Source of the DNA: Xestospongia bergquistia
Lineage: Eukaryota; Porifera; Demospongiae; Haplosclerida; Petrosiidae
Reading direction: 5' to 3'
DNA length: 64,000 nucleotides
NCBI GenBank assembly: GCA_963965975.1
Contig: OZ014424.1
Span: forward strand, 4,154,001 to 4,218,000
Part shown: positions 21,717-33,164 of the stretch, one piece after another
Numbering within the stretch: the first letter of the stretch is position 1
Layout of the letters: every line of letters starts with the position of its first letter
The notes under the pieces: model-generated
Databases searched by the model: none
Told to the model about the DNA's origin: nothing
The model's input: the letters and a program-made list of their open reading frames with translations, nothing else
Made by a program: the position numbers and the translations under genes

Positions 21717-24065
21717 TCACTTGAACATTCGAATGATATCACCATGACCGTTTTGATGAGCTATCATAAGAGGTGTTATGCCATCATGGTTAGCTAGGGT
21801 TGGGTCTGCTCCATGGCGAAGTAAAGTAGAGACAATGGACGAGTGACCACTCTTACTAGCAATGTAAATTGCAGTTGCTCCCTCTTTGTTTTGGATATTT
21901 ATTGGAACTTTCCATGTTAGTAATACATCAATAACATTATCATGACCATTGGAACTGGCTTTTATAAGAGGTGTCCAGCCATATTTGTCAGCTAGGTTAG
22001 GATCTGCTCCATTGCTAAGTAAGGTAGAAACAATAGAAGAATGGCCATTCCAACTGGCAGAATATATTGCTGTTACTCCCTCTTTGTTTTGGGTATTTAT
22101 AAGTGCTTTCCATTTCAGTAATAATTTGACAACATCATCATGGCCATTCTGACTGGCTATCATAAGAGGTGTCCAGCCATCATTGTTAACTAGGTTTGGG
22201 TTTGCACCATTGTTTAACAACTTAGACACAGCAGAAAAGTGGCCGTTAAAACTAGCAGCAGATATTGCTGTCATTCCATCTTTTCTTTGAGTATTTATCG
22301 GAACTTTCAATCCTAGTAATACATCAACAACGTTATCATGACCATTGGAACTGGCTATTATAAGAGGTGTCCAACCATTATTGTTAGCTAGGTTAGGGTC
22401 TGCCCCATTGCTAAGTAAGATAGAAACAATAGAAGTGTGGCCTTTCTTGCTAGCAGAATATATTGCTGTTACTCCCTCCTTGTTTTGGGTATTTAGTAGT
22501 ACATTCCATTTCAGTAATAATTTGATGACATCATCATGACCATTGGAACTGGCTATCATAAGAGGTGTCCAGCCATTATTGTTAACTAGGTTTGGGTTTG
22601 CACCATTGTTTAACAAATTAGACACAACAGAAAAGTGACCGTTAAAACTAGCAACAAATATTGCTGTTGTTCCATCTTTTCTTTGAGTGTTTATTGGAAC
22701 TTTCCATGTTAGTAATACATCAACAACATAATCATGACCATTGGTACTGGCTATTATAAGAGGTGTCCAATCATTATTGTCAGCTAGGTTAGGGTCTGCC
22801 CCATTGCTAAGTAAGATAGAAACAATAGAAGTGTGACCTTTCTTGCTAGCAGAATATATTGCTGTTACTCCCTCTTTGTTTTGGGTATTTAGTAGTACAT
22901 TCCATTTCAGTAATAATTTGACGACATCATCATGACCATTGGAACTGGCTATCATAAGAGGTGTCCAACCATCATTGTTAACTAGGTTTGGGTTTGCACC
23001 ATTGTTTAACAGCTTAGACACAACAGAAAAGTGGCCGTTAAAACTAGCAACAAATATTGCTGTTGTTCCATCTTTTCTTTTGGTATTTATTGGAACTTTC
23101 CATGTTAGTAATACATCAATAACATTATCATGACCATTGGAACTGGCTTTTATAAGAGGTGTCCAGCCATATTTGTCAGCTAGGTTAGGATCTGCTCCAT
23201 TGCTAAGTAAGGTAGAAACAATAGAAGAATGGCCATTCCAACTGGCAGAATATATTGCTGTTACTCCCTCTTTGTTTTGGGTATTTATAAGTGCTTTCCA
23301 TTTCAGTAATAATTTGACAACATCATCATGGCCATTCTGACTAGCTATCATAAGAGGTGTCCAACCACCATTGTTAGCTAGGTTAGAGTCTGCCCCATTG
23401 CTAAGTAAGGTAGAAACAATAGAAGAGTGGCCATTCTCGCTAGCAGAATAAATTGCTGTTATTCCCTGTTTGTTTTGTGTGTTTATTGGAACATTCCGCT
23501 TAAGCAATAATTCAACAACATCATTATGTCCCTCCTGACTGGCTACCATAAGAGGTGTCCAGCCATCACTGTCAGCTAAGTTAGGGTCTGCCTGATTGCC
23601 AAAGCATATGTAAAAGAAAATTGCAAGCAATAAACAAGCAACTGAGATAACAAGCACTGCCAATAGCAGTTTTTTCAAGGTGGTAGGCCATTTCTTTTTT
23701 GTGGCATTAGCTTGTGGTGTTGAGCTATTATTTGCTATACTTACACTACCTTGTTGGGAAGTTGAAGGTATTTCATCTAGAATACTAGCATACTTTTGTC
23801 TAAGTTTTTCAGTTACTGCAGAATTGAGATTTTCTACTGCATCAGCTACAGTATGCCATGAATGTACAGTGTTGCTTTGTTCTAGCCATTTTTGTAAAAT
23901 ATGCATTTTGCGCTCTGGAATGTCTCCATCTGGGTGACATGCTTTGGCATTCTTAATTTCAGCAGTAGGTATATTGAGATATACAGCCAATTGTTCCCAT
24001 TCAGACACTTCTTTCAGTTCTTTACATAATAGATTGAGAGTAGGTGGACTGTGATTGTCAGACAT
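21717..24065 (-). CDS. Death domain - transmembrane - ankyrin repeat protein (intact, single exon; copy C)
   Basis: This is one uninterrupted ORF of 782 aa from the MSDN start at 24065; an upstream in-frame ATG at 24101 would give 794 aa. MSDN is preferred because copy A shares it. Residues of about 10-95 form a Death domain (TLNLLCKELKEVSEWEQL, HSWHTVADAVE). Next comes a Ser/Thr/Asn-rich linker, then a basic residue cluster and a transmembrane helix (LLLAVLVISVACLLLAIFF). About 19 ankyrin repeats of 33 aa follow (GADPNLADNNGWTPLMIAS-type, often with NTQNKEGVTAIYSAS). Repeats alternate in two kinds, giving a 66-aa higher-order unit. Two blocks 1188 bp apart are nearly identical over about 250 bp. 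The topology suggests a membrane-anchored adaptor linking Death-domain signalling to ankyrin-bound partners. The function is unknown and the topology is inferred. Confidence 0.85.
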   Translation of the reverse strand: MSDNHSPPTLNLLCKELKEVSEWEQLAVYLNIPTAEIKNAKACHPDGDIPERKMHILQKWLEQSNTVHSWHTVADAVENLNSAVTEKLRQKYASILDEIPSTSQQGSVSIANNSSTPQANATKKKWPTTLKKLLLAVLVISVACLLLAIFFYICFGNQADPNLADSDGWTPLMVASQEGHNDVVELLLKRNVPINTQNKQGITAIYSASENGHSSIVSTLLSNGADSNLANNGGWTPLMIASQNGHDDVVKLLLKWKALINTQNKEGVTAIYSASWNGHSSIVSTLLSNGADPNLADKYGWTPLIKASSNGHDNVIDVLLTWKVPINTKRKDGTTAIFVASFNGHFSVVSKLLNNGANPNLVNNDGWTPLMIASSNGHDDVVKLLLKWNVLLNTQNKEGVTAIYSASKKGHTSIVSILLSNGADPNLADNNDWTPLIIASTNGHDYVVDVLLTWKVPINTQRKDGTTAIFVASFNGHFSVVSNLLNNGANPNLVNNNGWTPLMIASSNGHDDVIKLLLKWNVLLNTQNKEGVTAIYSASKKGHTSIVSILLSNGADPNLANNNGWTPLIIASSNGHDNVVDVLLGLKVPINTQRKDGMTAISAASFNGHFSAVSKLLNNGANPNLVNNDGWTPLMIASQNGHDDVVKLLLKWKALINTQNKEGVTAIYSASWNGHSSIVSTLLSNGADPNLADKYGWTPLIKASSNGHDNVIDVLLTWKVPINIQNKEGATAIYIASKSGHSSIVSTLLRHGADPTLANHDGITPLMIAHQNGHGDIIRMFK

Positions 24066-24101
24066 TTTACACTGTAGAATGATGATATATACAGCTGTCA
24101 T

Positions 24102-26025
24102 TGCATTACAATAGAAATTACATTCATTGTTAACAATGAATTTGTTTTATGACCTACCTCAACTCAAATTAATAGTCTTCTTGATAGGTTATAAGGTCAC
24201 AGTGATTAGGGTTTTTAAAACTATAAATAATAAAACAATATATTTAGTGTTAACATGATCAGAAGATGAATACATAGTGTGATATTTTAATTTTTAAGGA
24301 AGCAAAATAGTTCTGATTGATTTGCAATGCGAAGATGTCTACATAAATTGTAAATATATGCAGACAGAGTGCAAGTCAGTTTGGAAATTGTATTAATATA
24401 TAACTATGGCTTCATACATTTTTACATATTTAATATACACACACACACATACACACATATATACTTTCAGGCATTATTGGATGCAAGACTACAATCTAAG
24501 TGTGAATATTAAATTAACATACGCTTTTTCTGATGCTTAAGACTATAAAAGTGGCCTACTTACCAGAAATCAGCAAGAAAGTTAAGAATTCTCGAGAGAG
24601 CAGCCCCACCCTTGTTGGACAAACCCTTGGGTGACGCACAGTGGCCTAGGCTCGGTCTCACGCGAGTTATAATAATTAACTCTTTCAGAGCTAACTGTAT
24701 CTACGCATCTAGATAGTGGCCATTTTATTTCATTTACAGCAAGCTGTAGGTTTTGTAATACTTATAGAGAGGGAACGGTAATCTGTGTAGATGCAATTAG
24801 CTCATAAAAGGTTAATTGTTATAATTTGTGTGAGTCCAAGTCTTATGCTCACTGTGCTTCAATCACCCAATTTGGTTGCTAGCTAAGTTAATTATTAGAC
24901 TAAGCTAGCATCAAGTAGATAATGGCATAAAGTTCCTTACCTAGCATGTACAATGTTATACTAACTGTTTTAATTCTATAATGGGATGTTGACATATAAA
25001 AAAAGAAAGGTATATATAGGGTCAAGGGTAGCCTTGTCCCGAGACCTACTCGCAAGTGAAAATTTCGCTTGCGAGTAGGTCTGGGGACGAGACTACGTCA
25101 AGGGAATCTTCATTGGTGATGTTGCATAATCCAGTGAATGACCTGGTTACATGGAGATCTAGAAACAAGCTCTAGTAATAACTGAAAGGTTAACAATTGT
25201 AATTATGTTATACCAATTTCACATGTACTATGACATGTGACATTTAATTATCTGAATTAACAATCTACCACATACAACTGAGTATACTATAAAACAGACT
25301 AATCAATTAGTGACTGGTCTATAGTTCCTCTTAATTAATATCCTTCATTTATTACATAGTATCTACATTAGACATCAATAATTGGACAGTATATATAGTT
25401 TAGTACAGTTTTCATGCAATACCGGTACTCAGAATTAAAATTAATTGAGCAACTGATGTTATTTCATAGACTGAATGTATTACATTAGTTAGCTAACTCC
25501 ATAGATCTATTGATTGCACTCAAGATGGACTGTTGTATTAAGACACTGGGCTCAATTACTTCATTACCTCCTATTTCATACAGAAAAAGTAGTCATTTTG
25601 TGCACTTGATGTTCTAGTATTAGAACTGATGCAACCACTAGACTACATTATTGGAACATTAATTTTATTCCATACCTGCCAGTGGCACTGTCATAATAAT
25701 GTATATCTGCAAGTAGTAGTACTATTTGTCATAGTATTATAATTATATTTGTATAAGAATATAAGTTATAATATATTATTTATTATAATTATGTGCACAT
25801 GATCAACATGCGGTTTGGTGTGTGACAATTTGTTTCATAGAGATATCTCAGGTCTGATGTTGCTGCATGTTTATTAATATTTGTTTTCCTTTTTTATAAC
25901 ATCAAGACTGTAGACTTATAACAAAATACAACATTAGTAGCTTTAAAATACTATCTTGCTATTTGTATCAATAATATGTAGTTTTGTTTATATGGGAGTC
26001 ATCTATAGATATCACAAAATATAGT
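24102..26025. other. Intergenic region
   Basis: This is AT-rich DNA between the ankyrin gene promoter side and the 3' end of NIT2. It contains a short CpG-containing patch at 24590-24670, a CA run near 24438-24458 and the hairpin element at 25029-25095. No protein-coding exon was recognised. Confidence 0.55.
25029..25095. repeat. Short hairpin element, second copy
   Basis: This 67-bp palindrome has an inner arm CCTACTCGCAAG pairing with CTTGCGAGTAGG across a loop of about 11 nt. Its outer ends TAGCCTTGTCCC and GGGGACGAGACTA are similar to those of the element at 248-297. It is probably a non-autonomous inverted-repeat element. Confidence 0.65.
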
Positions 26026-29000
26026 TTAAACAGCTGTCACATTGTATAAGTCATGTCTCTTTTGAGAAGTGGTAGGTACTTGTTGTCGAACATCATTTAG
26101 ATAAGACAGATCTATAAAAGACAATTCAAATGAATATAACCTGTCATGTTCCCTCATTATAGTAACAATATCAGTTCTTATAACAACTTACTAATGTCTG
26201 AATATATAATAGTCTCTTTCTCGTCTGCTTTAGCTATAACTTCACCCCTTATGTAAAAAAAAAAACCCAATCATTCTATTATTGGGAGAAGCCTGAGTAA
26301 GCCCCAATTACATTAGTCAATAAAGCATCCTTGTATGTTAATATGAATGTACAGTGACTGTGAACTAAATATATTAGACTAACCATGGAGATACTATAGC
26401 GGAGTGACCCCAGGCAACATAGGAAGCTGTTTCATTTCTGGCTGGACTACAAGCAGCTGTGTATAACTGGCTATCTAAAGCTCTATATAGCAGATAGAAT
26501 AGTACAGATATTATATTATAGTCACATTAATGAAACAAGCAATATTATAAATGCTCCTTTAATACGACACATTTAATGAAATGATAATGCTACCGTATAG
26601 CAAGTTTTATTGGCAATGGGAATTTAATGGATTGCCATCAAACAGCTAAATTGGCAACATTAAAATTGGTGGTTTCATAAAATGGCTAAGTTAGTCAGCA
26701 ATAATATCACTACATTAACATGACACAAAATTGACAATTCTAATATTTAGTAATTGTCTTGATCCACCAAATTAAATTAGTTGCCTTAAAATATGTCATA
26801 TAGTATTGTCCAGTCAAAAGTATGTCTTCTGTAAAGGCATATAATAGATAACATAACTTCAGTCAAGAACATGTACATTATATATACAATACATGTGTAC
26901 ATGTACAAAGTATAGGGTGAGGTTGCCAACATAATAAAGGTATATTTTAACCACTAACCTAGACCTAACCAAAAGTTCCCAATGTGCTGGTCCACTTGTC
27001 ATGTTAAAAGCACCTGGATAGACCAGTAGTTTACAATCTAATTGTATGGAGAGAAGGTAAATCAGAAGTTAATGGTATAAAAACATTTGAAGTAAGTATA
27101 TATAAGATAGTGTGCAAATAGAGAAAGACAACAGCAATAGAATCAATAGTAATGTCTATCAGTGGAGATTGTAGCTCACTACCATTGACTATGAGACACC
27201 TAATTTATTGATATTACATGTAACATTTTATCTAGCATAGTACAAATTAAGTTAACTGTTTATATTAATATCAATATGTATAGATTTACCTTTTTTTGCA
27301 TATAATGCTGCTAGTTCAGGAAACCTCAAATCATAACAGATACCCAGTCCAATTTTACACCATTCTAAATGAGAAGGGAAATGTGTAAGACCCTATACTA
27401 AACCTATTTAATTCATAGGTCACTATAGTAATATCTGTTAGTATAATCTATAAAGGGGAATTTCCTGAGTTACTCAGAAACGTTCTGAAGCATTACCAGG
27501 AGAGTATATAATGAAAAAGATTAAGGGAGAAAGAGTGTGAATCTCACAATTGATTAAAATGCTAAGCAAAGCTCTTGAGTGTCGTGTTACTATATTTAGA
27601 TCGTTAATTAATATTATTTTATATACTAGTAAGTCATGTGCCTACTTTTTGTGAGTTTGTCTAAATATAGTGACATAACTCCTAAGAGCTCTACTTAGTT
27701 TTTAATCAATTGTATGAAATATTCATGACATTTTCCCTTACTATCTTCTTCTCATTATACATTCCTGGTGTTGTCTAACTAACAATATTATTTAAATGAT
27801 GAACACATTCAAAAAGTCCATAATATTATATTTTTGACAAATATGGCATTAAATTTGGTTGTAATACAAACATAGTTGTTTGCAAAACACCAATTATCAT
27901 TATTGCCACATCACTTTCTACACACACACACACACTATAATGCACTAAACTATTAATATCTGGCCTTACCAGTGTCAAATGTTTGCAATTCAGTACCAGG
28001 ACTAAGGACCTCTGATTCTTGAAACCTTATCTTTCCTGGTATATCAACGTCAAAAAGGTGTATCTATAGATTTTATAGATAAGTTAGAAAGGGTATAGTT
28101 AGTTGTATATCACTACATACAATAAAGAGATAAGACATGACTATACTTATATAAATATTTAGGACTGTCCACATTCAATACAGTATCTTATAAGAATTAT
28201 TAATTTGGATATACTCAAATATATTTTGTTACATCTGTCTGTTCACAATCAAACATTTCTATGTTGGTCATAATCTTGTTTATATGTGAAGCATATTAAC
28301 CAAACTATATACTAAATAGGTAGTCAAACTCACACTAAAAGTGGTAGAATTTATGTAACAGTTACAGCTGTCACATTTGATGAGATGATAATAAAACTGA
28401 CACTCACTTTTCTAAATTTTGCTAGTTGTTCTCCAGCAGGACTGAACACAGTACAAGTATTATAGATCTTGTCTCCATCTTTCTCTGGTATACTCCCTTT
28501 GAACAACAAAGGAGAAGACCATGTTATATACTATACTAGTCAATGATCATATATAGGTCATAGACATAATGAATATCATAATGAAGTAGACTACAAAGTG
28601 AAATTACTAGTTTATAGTTTTAGGTATTCAGTATTACTTATATAATTTAATCTGCCTGGCACACTGTCCAGGAGTTCCAAGACTGTGTACTATGTATTTA
28701 TATATAGTTATATATGCTACTCACAATGCTTTATTATATTGTTGTATACAACCTTCAAGATGACAAATGAAATTAACCAGCATAATAAAGTAACTGATGA
28801 TGCTCATTGCAACATATCAGTTTAATATAATGCTACTGTGCATGACTGATTTGAGGCTTGAAAGCTTATGTGAGCAGTATTGTAGCTTCAACCTGCTTTT
28901 TTAGTCTTCTGGTTTAGCAAATATAGTGCCATTAAAATAATGCTAGTTTATTAAGTGTAAAATGAGCTTTATTCCCTAATAAAAGTATACATTATATTAC

Positions 29001-29350
29001 TACATACCACCAATGAGATATGTCTTTGTTTCTTTTGCAACTTGTGCTAGACAATTTGTAGACTGTCCTGGTATAGGTTCACAATAGTCAGGAAAATATT
29101 GGGTACCATAAGGAGAATTAAAACATTCTGGTAATACAATGACTTGTGCTCCATTAGATGCTGCTTCTTTTACAAGTTCAGTAGCTCTTTGAAGATTGGT
29201 AGCTTTATTAGATCCAGCTAAGAGCTGTATTAGACCAAGACGAAAAGTTTGAGCAACTGTGAAAGATAAGTGTGAGTTTATGATATAAAAGTATTAATAC
29301 TTACAACTACTATACTATAACAACATATACAGACCTGATGATGAAGCCAT
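26026..29350 (-). CDS. NIT2: Omega-amidase / nitrilase family member 2 (complete)
   Basis: The enzyme hydrolyses alpha-ketoglutaramate and alpha-ketosuccinamate to the keto acids plus ammonia. It works in cytosol and mitochondria after glutamine transamination. Nine exons are 29350-29335, 29256-29008, 28496-28408, 28063-27970, 27364-27290, 27037-26959, 26482-26384, 26247-26192 and 26111-26026. They give 280 aa, close to the usual 276. The catalytic triad of the nitrilase superfamily is visible: Glu in [10 protein letters not shown], Lys in the [14 protein letters not shown] region, and Cys in [29 protein letters not shown] and [17 protein letters not shown] are also characteristic. The first exon codes only MASSS plus one base. 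It is transcribed in the same direction as DNMT1, whose 3' end is 620 bp upstream. Confidence 0.96.
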
Positions 29351-29972
29351 TTTTTCTTTATGCATATACAGATTATACGCCCAGCCAAACACACCCCCAA
29401 AAATAAGGTCATAAGGTCAAAAGTTAAATTGTAAATTTGTACAGTAAAAAGTAATTTCTGTCAATTCATATAAGTAATATCAGTTAAAGTAATACTAGTA
29501 TTAGAGGACTACTGATCTAGTAGGCTTGTACTAGAGTGCCAACCATGATCTATTATATAAATGTACTCCACTCCCCAGCAATATTCTGAATCATCTCTTC
29601 TTCATCTCTGAAATATATCCCATTTATCATTTGTATTAGAAGAGCAAAATAGTTCACAACACAAGCTCTTCTTGACCTATCAAATCTGTAGAACAGTTAT
29701 AGGAAACTCTATTGTAAGAATACTCATGAAATGAACTACACTGAGCAGGTAGTGTGTAACCAGTACAAATAGTTGAGGATTAAAGTGTATAAGTTAGGCA
29801 TATATATAACCAACCAAAATAATAGAATTATACCTAGTAAGCTATTATTAACTCTTTCTACTCTATGGTCACAAGGCCCACATATCTAGTTATACAAAAA
29901 TAAAACAATATTTTCTTTGAAACAGGTGCACTTTAATTTATCAATAGTTAATTTTATTTATAGTTGAGAGGT
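29351..29972. other. Intergenic region between NIT2 and DNMT1
   Basis: About 620 bp holds the NIT2 promoter and the DNMT1 3' UTR. No TATA box or other clear motif, repeat or ORF was seen. Confidence 0.5.
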
Positions 29973-32900
29973 TTATAGAGTGGAAAATTTATTTTTCTCC
30001 TCGATAGCCTTCTTTATTTCTAACCCAATAGCTTTTGCTAATAAAGGAGGAACAGCATTTCCAACCTATATGTCAGTAATATAGTAAGTCTACCAGATAT
30101 ATTGATGTACATACTTGTCTATGTTTGTCTAATATAGTACCGAAAAATCTAAATGTATCTGGGAACCCTTGAGAACGAGCACACTCTCTAACACTAACTA
30201 CACGATGTTGTTCAGGATGAAGAACACGACCCTAAATATACACATAACAAGATTACATAATTAACTGCTCTAATTTCACTAAAGTAATATTGAAATAATA
30301 TTTTAAAAAATTAAAATTGTCTTGTAGTGAAACGGGGACATGATATTATTGTAATGATAACTAACCTGTTTGCCCATAGGTTCAGGATTAGTAACAGTTG
30401 TACTGAAGAAACCATCCCATTCAAGTCGACCATACAAACCTGCCCAATGATTGTGTCGATTGCCTATAAATATATCACAGTAATAAGAATGTAATTTACC
30501 TAGTTAATAGTAAGATAAACAATGTACTAAGATATATATAACAGATATCTATATTAACCTGTATGAGGTAAACACCATGGGACTAATGTACCATACTGTC
30601 TATCTGCTGGATCACATTGTCTGTTTTCAGCACATGAACATACACCTCGGAGAGACTTATTTTTACCACGTCCATTCTTCTTGTCATCATGAGTGTATCT
30701 CCTAACAATAGAAATGATATTGTATTTAGAATAAATAGTTTAACAATGAAGACTGAGAATGTTTTGGTATAAAACCTGTCAAACTCCAAGGAATATCATG
30801 TTTAGACACTTTATTATGGGGTGCCATTTGTGCCAAAATTGAATGCATTCAATGGTATAGTTAACATGTTATGATTTACTTTTTAATGCTCATTATCTGT
30901 TAAATAACTTGTGATTTATTAAATAACACTTGATTTATTAAATAATACATAATTTATTAAATAATTAAGAAGTAAATTGAGTGTTATTTAATAAATAATG
31001 ACTTATTCATCATATCATGATAATATTCCAATTTTGACACAAACAGTGCCCCATACTTTATTACTAATCCAAGTACAAAACACTATGAATAAACTGAAAA
31101 TATTCAATAACTCAGTATATTATTAAAAGAACAACACTTGTACAAACTATTATATACAACAAGTGTAAACTTACAATTTAGGAGCATACGTTCCATCTGA
31201 TAATCTAACAACAATATTTGGTAGATCTCTCCAATCAGCTCCAGGAGCAACAGGTATATATCTCATACGAGCAGCAACAAGTGGGTTCATTTCCTTACAT
31301 ATATGATCACGAAGAATAGGTTGATGTTGTTTACCTCGAAGCTAAGAAAGTAAACAAACTATTATCAATTATTAAAATAAGGGACTTACTAGACGTTGGA
31401 AGTGACAATGTGGTTCTCCATTGTAGTTCATGTTAAGAGCTGATGACCCATTACGTATATCAGGTAAATCTGACATGGCATCTTTGACAGTGATGGTACG
31501 AAATGGAGCAGAGTCTAATCTGATGGATGTCTCAAACTAGAAAAAACAAGAAATTACATTCTATCATGTTCAAGAAAGCAACAATGTGCAATATATTTAA
31601 ATTAAGAGCGTCACACTATAACTGGTAGACAACAGATTGAGCACAATTCTAGAAAGTTCTATGATATTGTTAGTGATGGAGTCATATAAACAGTTAGAGA
31701 GAGGACTATGTTTTATTAGAAAGCTCTATGATATTGTTACTGATAGAATCATACAAACAGTTAGAGGACTATGGTTTATTACATCATAAGTATCATGTCA
31801 GACATTCTCACCTTAGTATCATCAACAACTATTGTTAACTGACAAGCTCTAGGACTAAATACATGAGTGGGGTTAGGAAAGTTGGGTAGTTTCTCTCCAG
31901 GAGCTGCTGCCAAAACAATAGCTCTGAAAATAAACATTACTTCATGAGTAATGATATAGATCATTTCATTACCTTCTTCTTGTTTGAGGGACACCATATT
32001 GACCAGCTTGTAATACACCAAATGTACACTATAATAATACAAGTATATTATAACTTACTATATAAGTGTTCTTACTTGATATCCCATTTTAACTAGACAA
32101 CGTAGTGTTAGTTTGAGGACCATACTTCGTTTGAATGATACAAAATTACGAACATTCTCCAAAAGAAAGAAACGAGGACGATAATACTCACAAAAACTCA
32201 AATAAGAGATAACAAGTGAATTCTAAAACAAAGGAAGAGAAACTATGAATGAAATTATAATATGTAATATAAATTATACAAAGACAACTTATCATAAAGT
32301 TATCAGTTATCTGTTATTAGCGTTTAATATGAGCTTAGATTTTAGTCTTAAATTGGAGTCCTACAAAAACATACAAAGTAGGAGATCATACCTTAAACTG
32401 TGAGTATTCTCTAGAATTGAATCTGTTCATTCCACTAAATCCTTGACAAGGTGGTCCTCCACATAACATCTCAACGTCACCTTTTTGTGGTAAACGTTGC
32501 CCTTTAGCAGTCTCTACACCCTTTATATAGAGAAATAGAGCAGGACTTTGGTAGAAGTAATGTTATATAAATGCATCTTTCTAACAGTAGACAGCACTCA
32601 ATACATATGACAGTACTGAATTGTATAGAACAACCCTTTATTAAAGGACATTGCCTATACTCTTATCTAGTCACATGAAATTGTTAAAGTGTCTATGTTT
32701 CATTGTAAAATAGTGGTATCATATCATACCTCCATTACAAGTTTAAGTAGAGCGTTACAGTCATCAGTGAAGACAGATGCCTTTGTATAGTTCAATCTAA
32801 ATGCCTGTGCTGCTGGCTCGTCTTTTTCAATGGCCCAACATGCCTCAGCTACACCTGACTGATGAAATCCTTCTGTCAAACCTGTGAACAAGAACATTAT

Positions 32901-33117
32901 ATATGTAATAATAACATTATATATATGTAATAATAATAAAACTAGGTAACCACTGACATATTAAAATACAACTAGTCTATTTACCTCCACATCCCGCAAA
33001 GACATCTAGAGTTCTCAATTTATGAAAGGATGGTGGAGGTTGAGTTTCTTCTTGTTCAGTACTAACTGGTGTGTCATGAGCTGGTCCTTTACCTTTATTT
33101 TTACCCTTGCCTTTACC

Positions 33118-33164
<47 letters not shown>

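Noticed and set aside
21949-23937. Several plus-strand ORFs of 64-85 aa antisense to the ankyrin gene
   Set aside because: They are shadows of the minus-strand ankyrin repeats and recur with the 99-bp periodicity.
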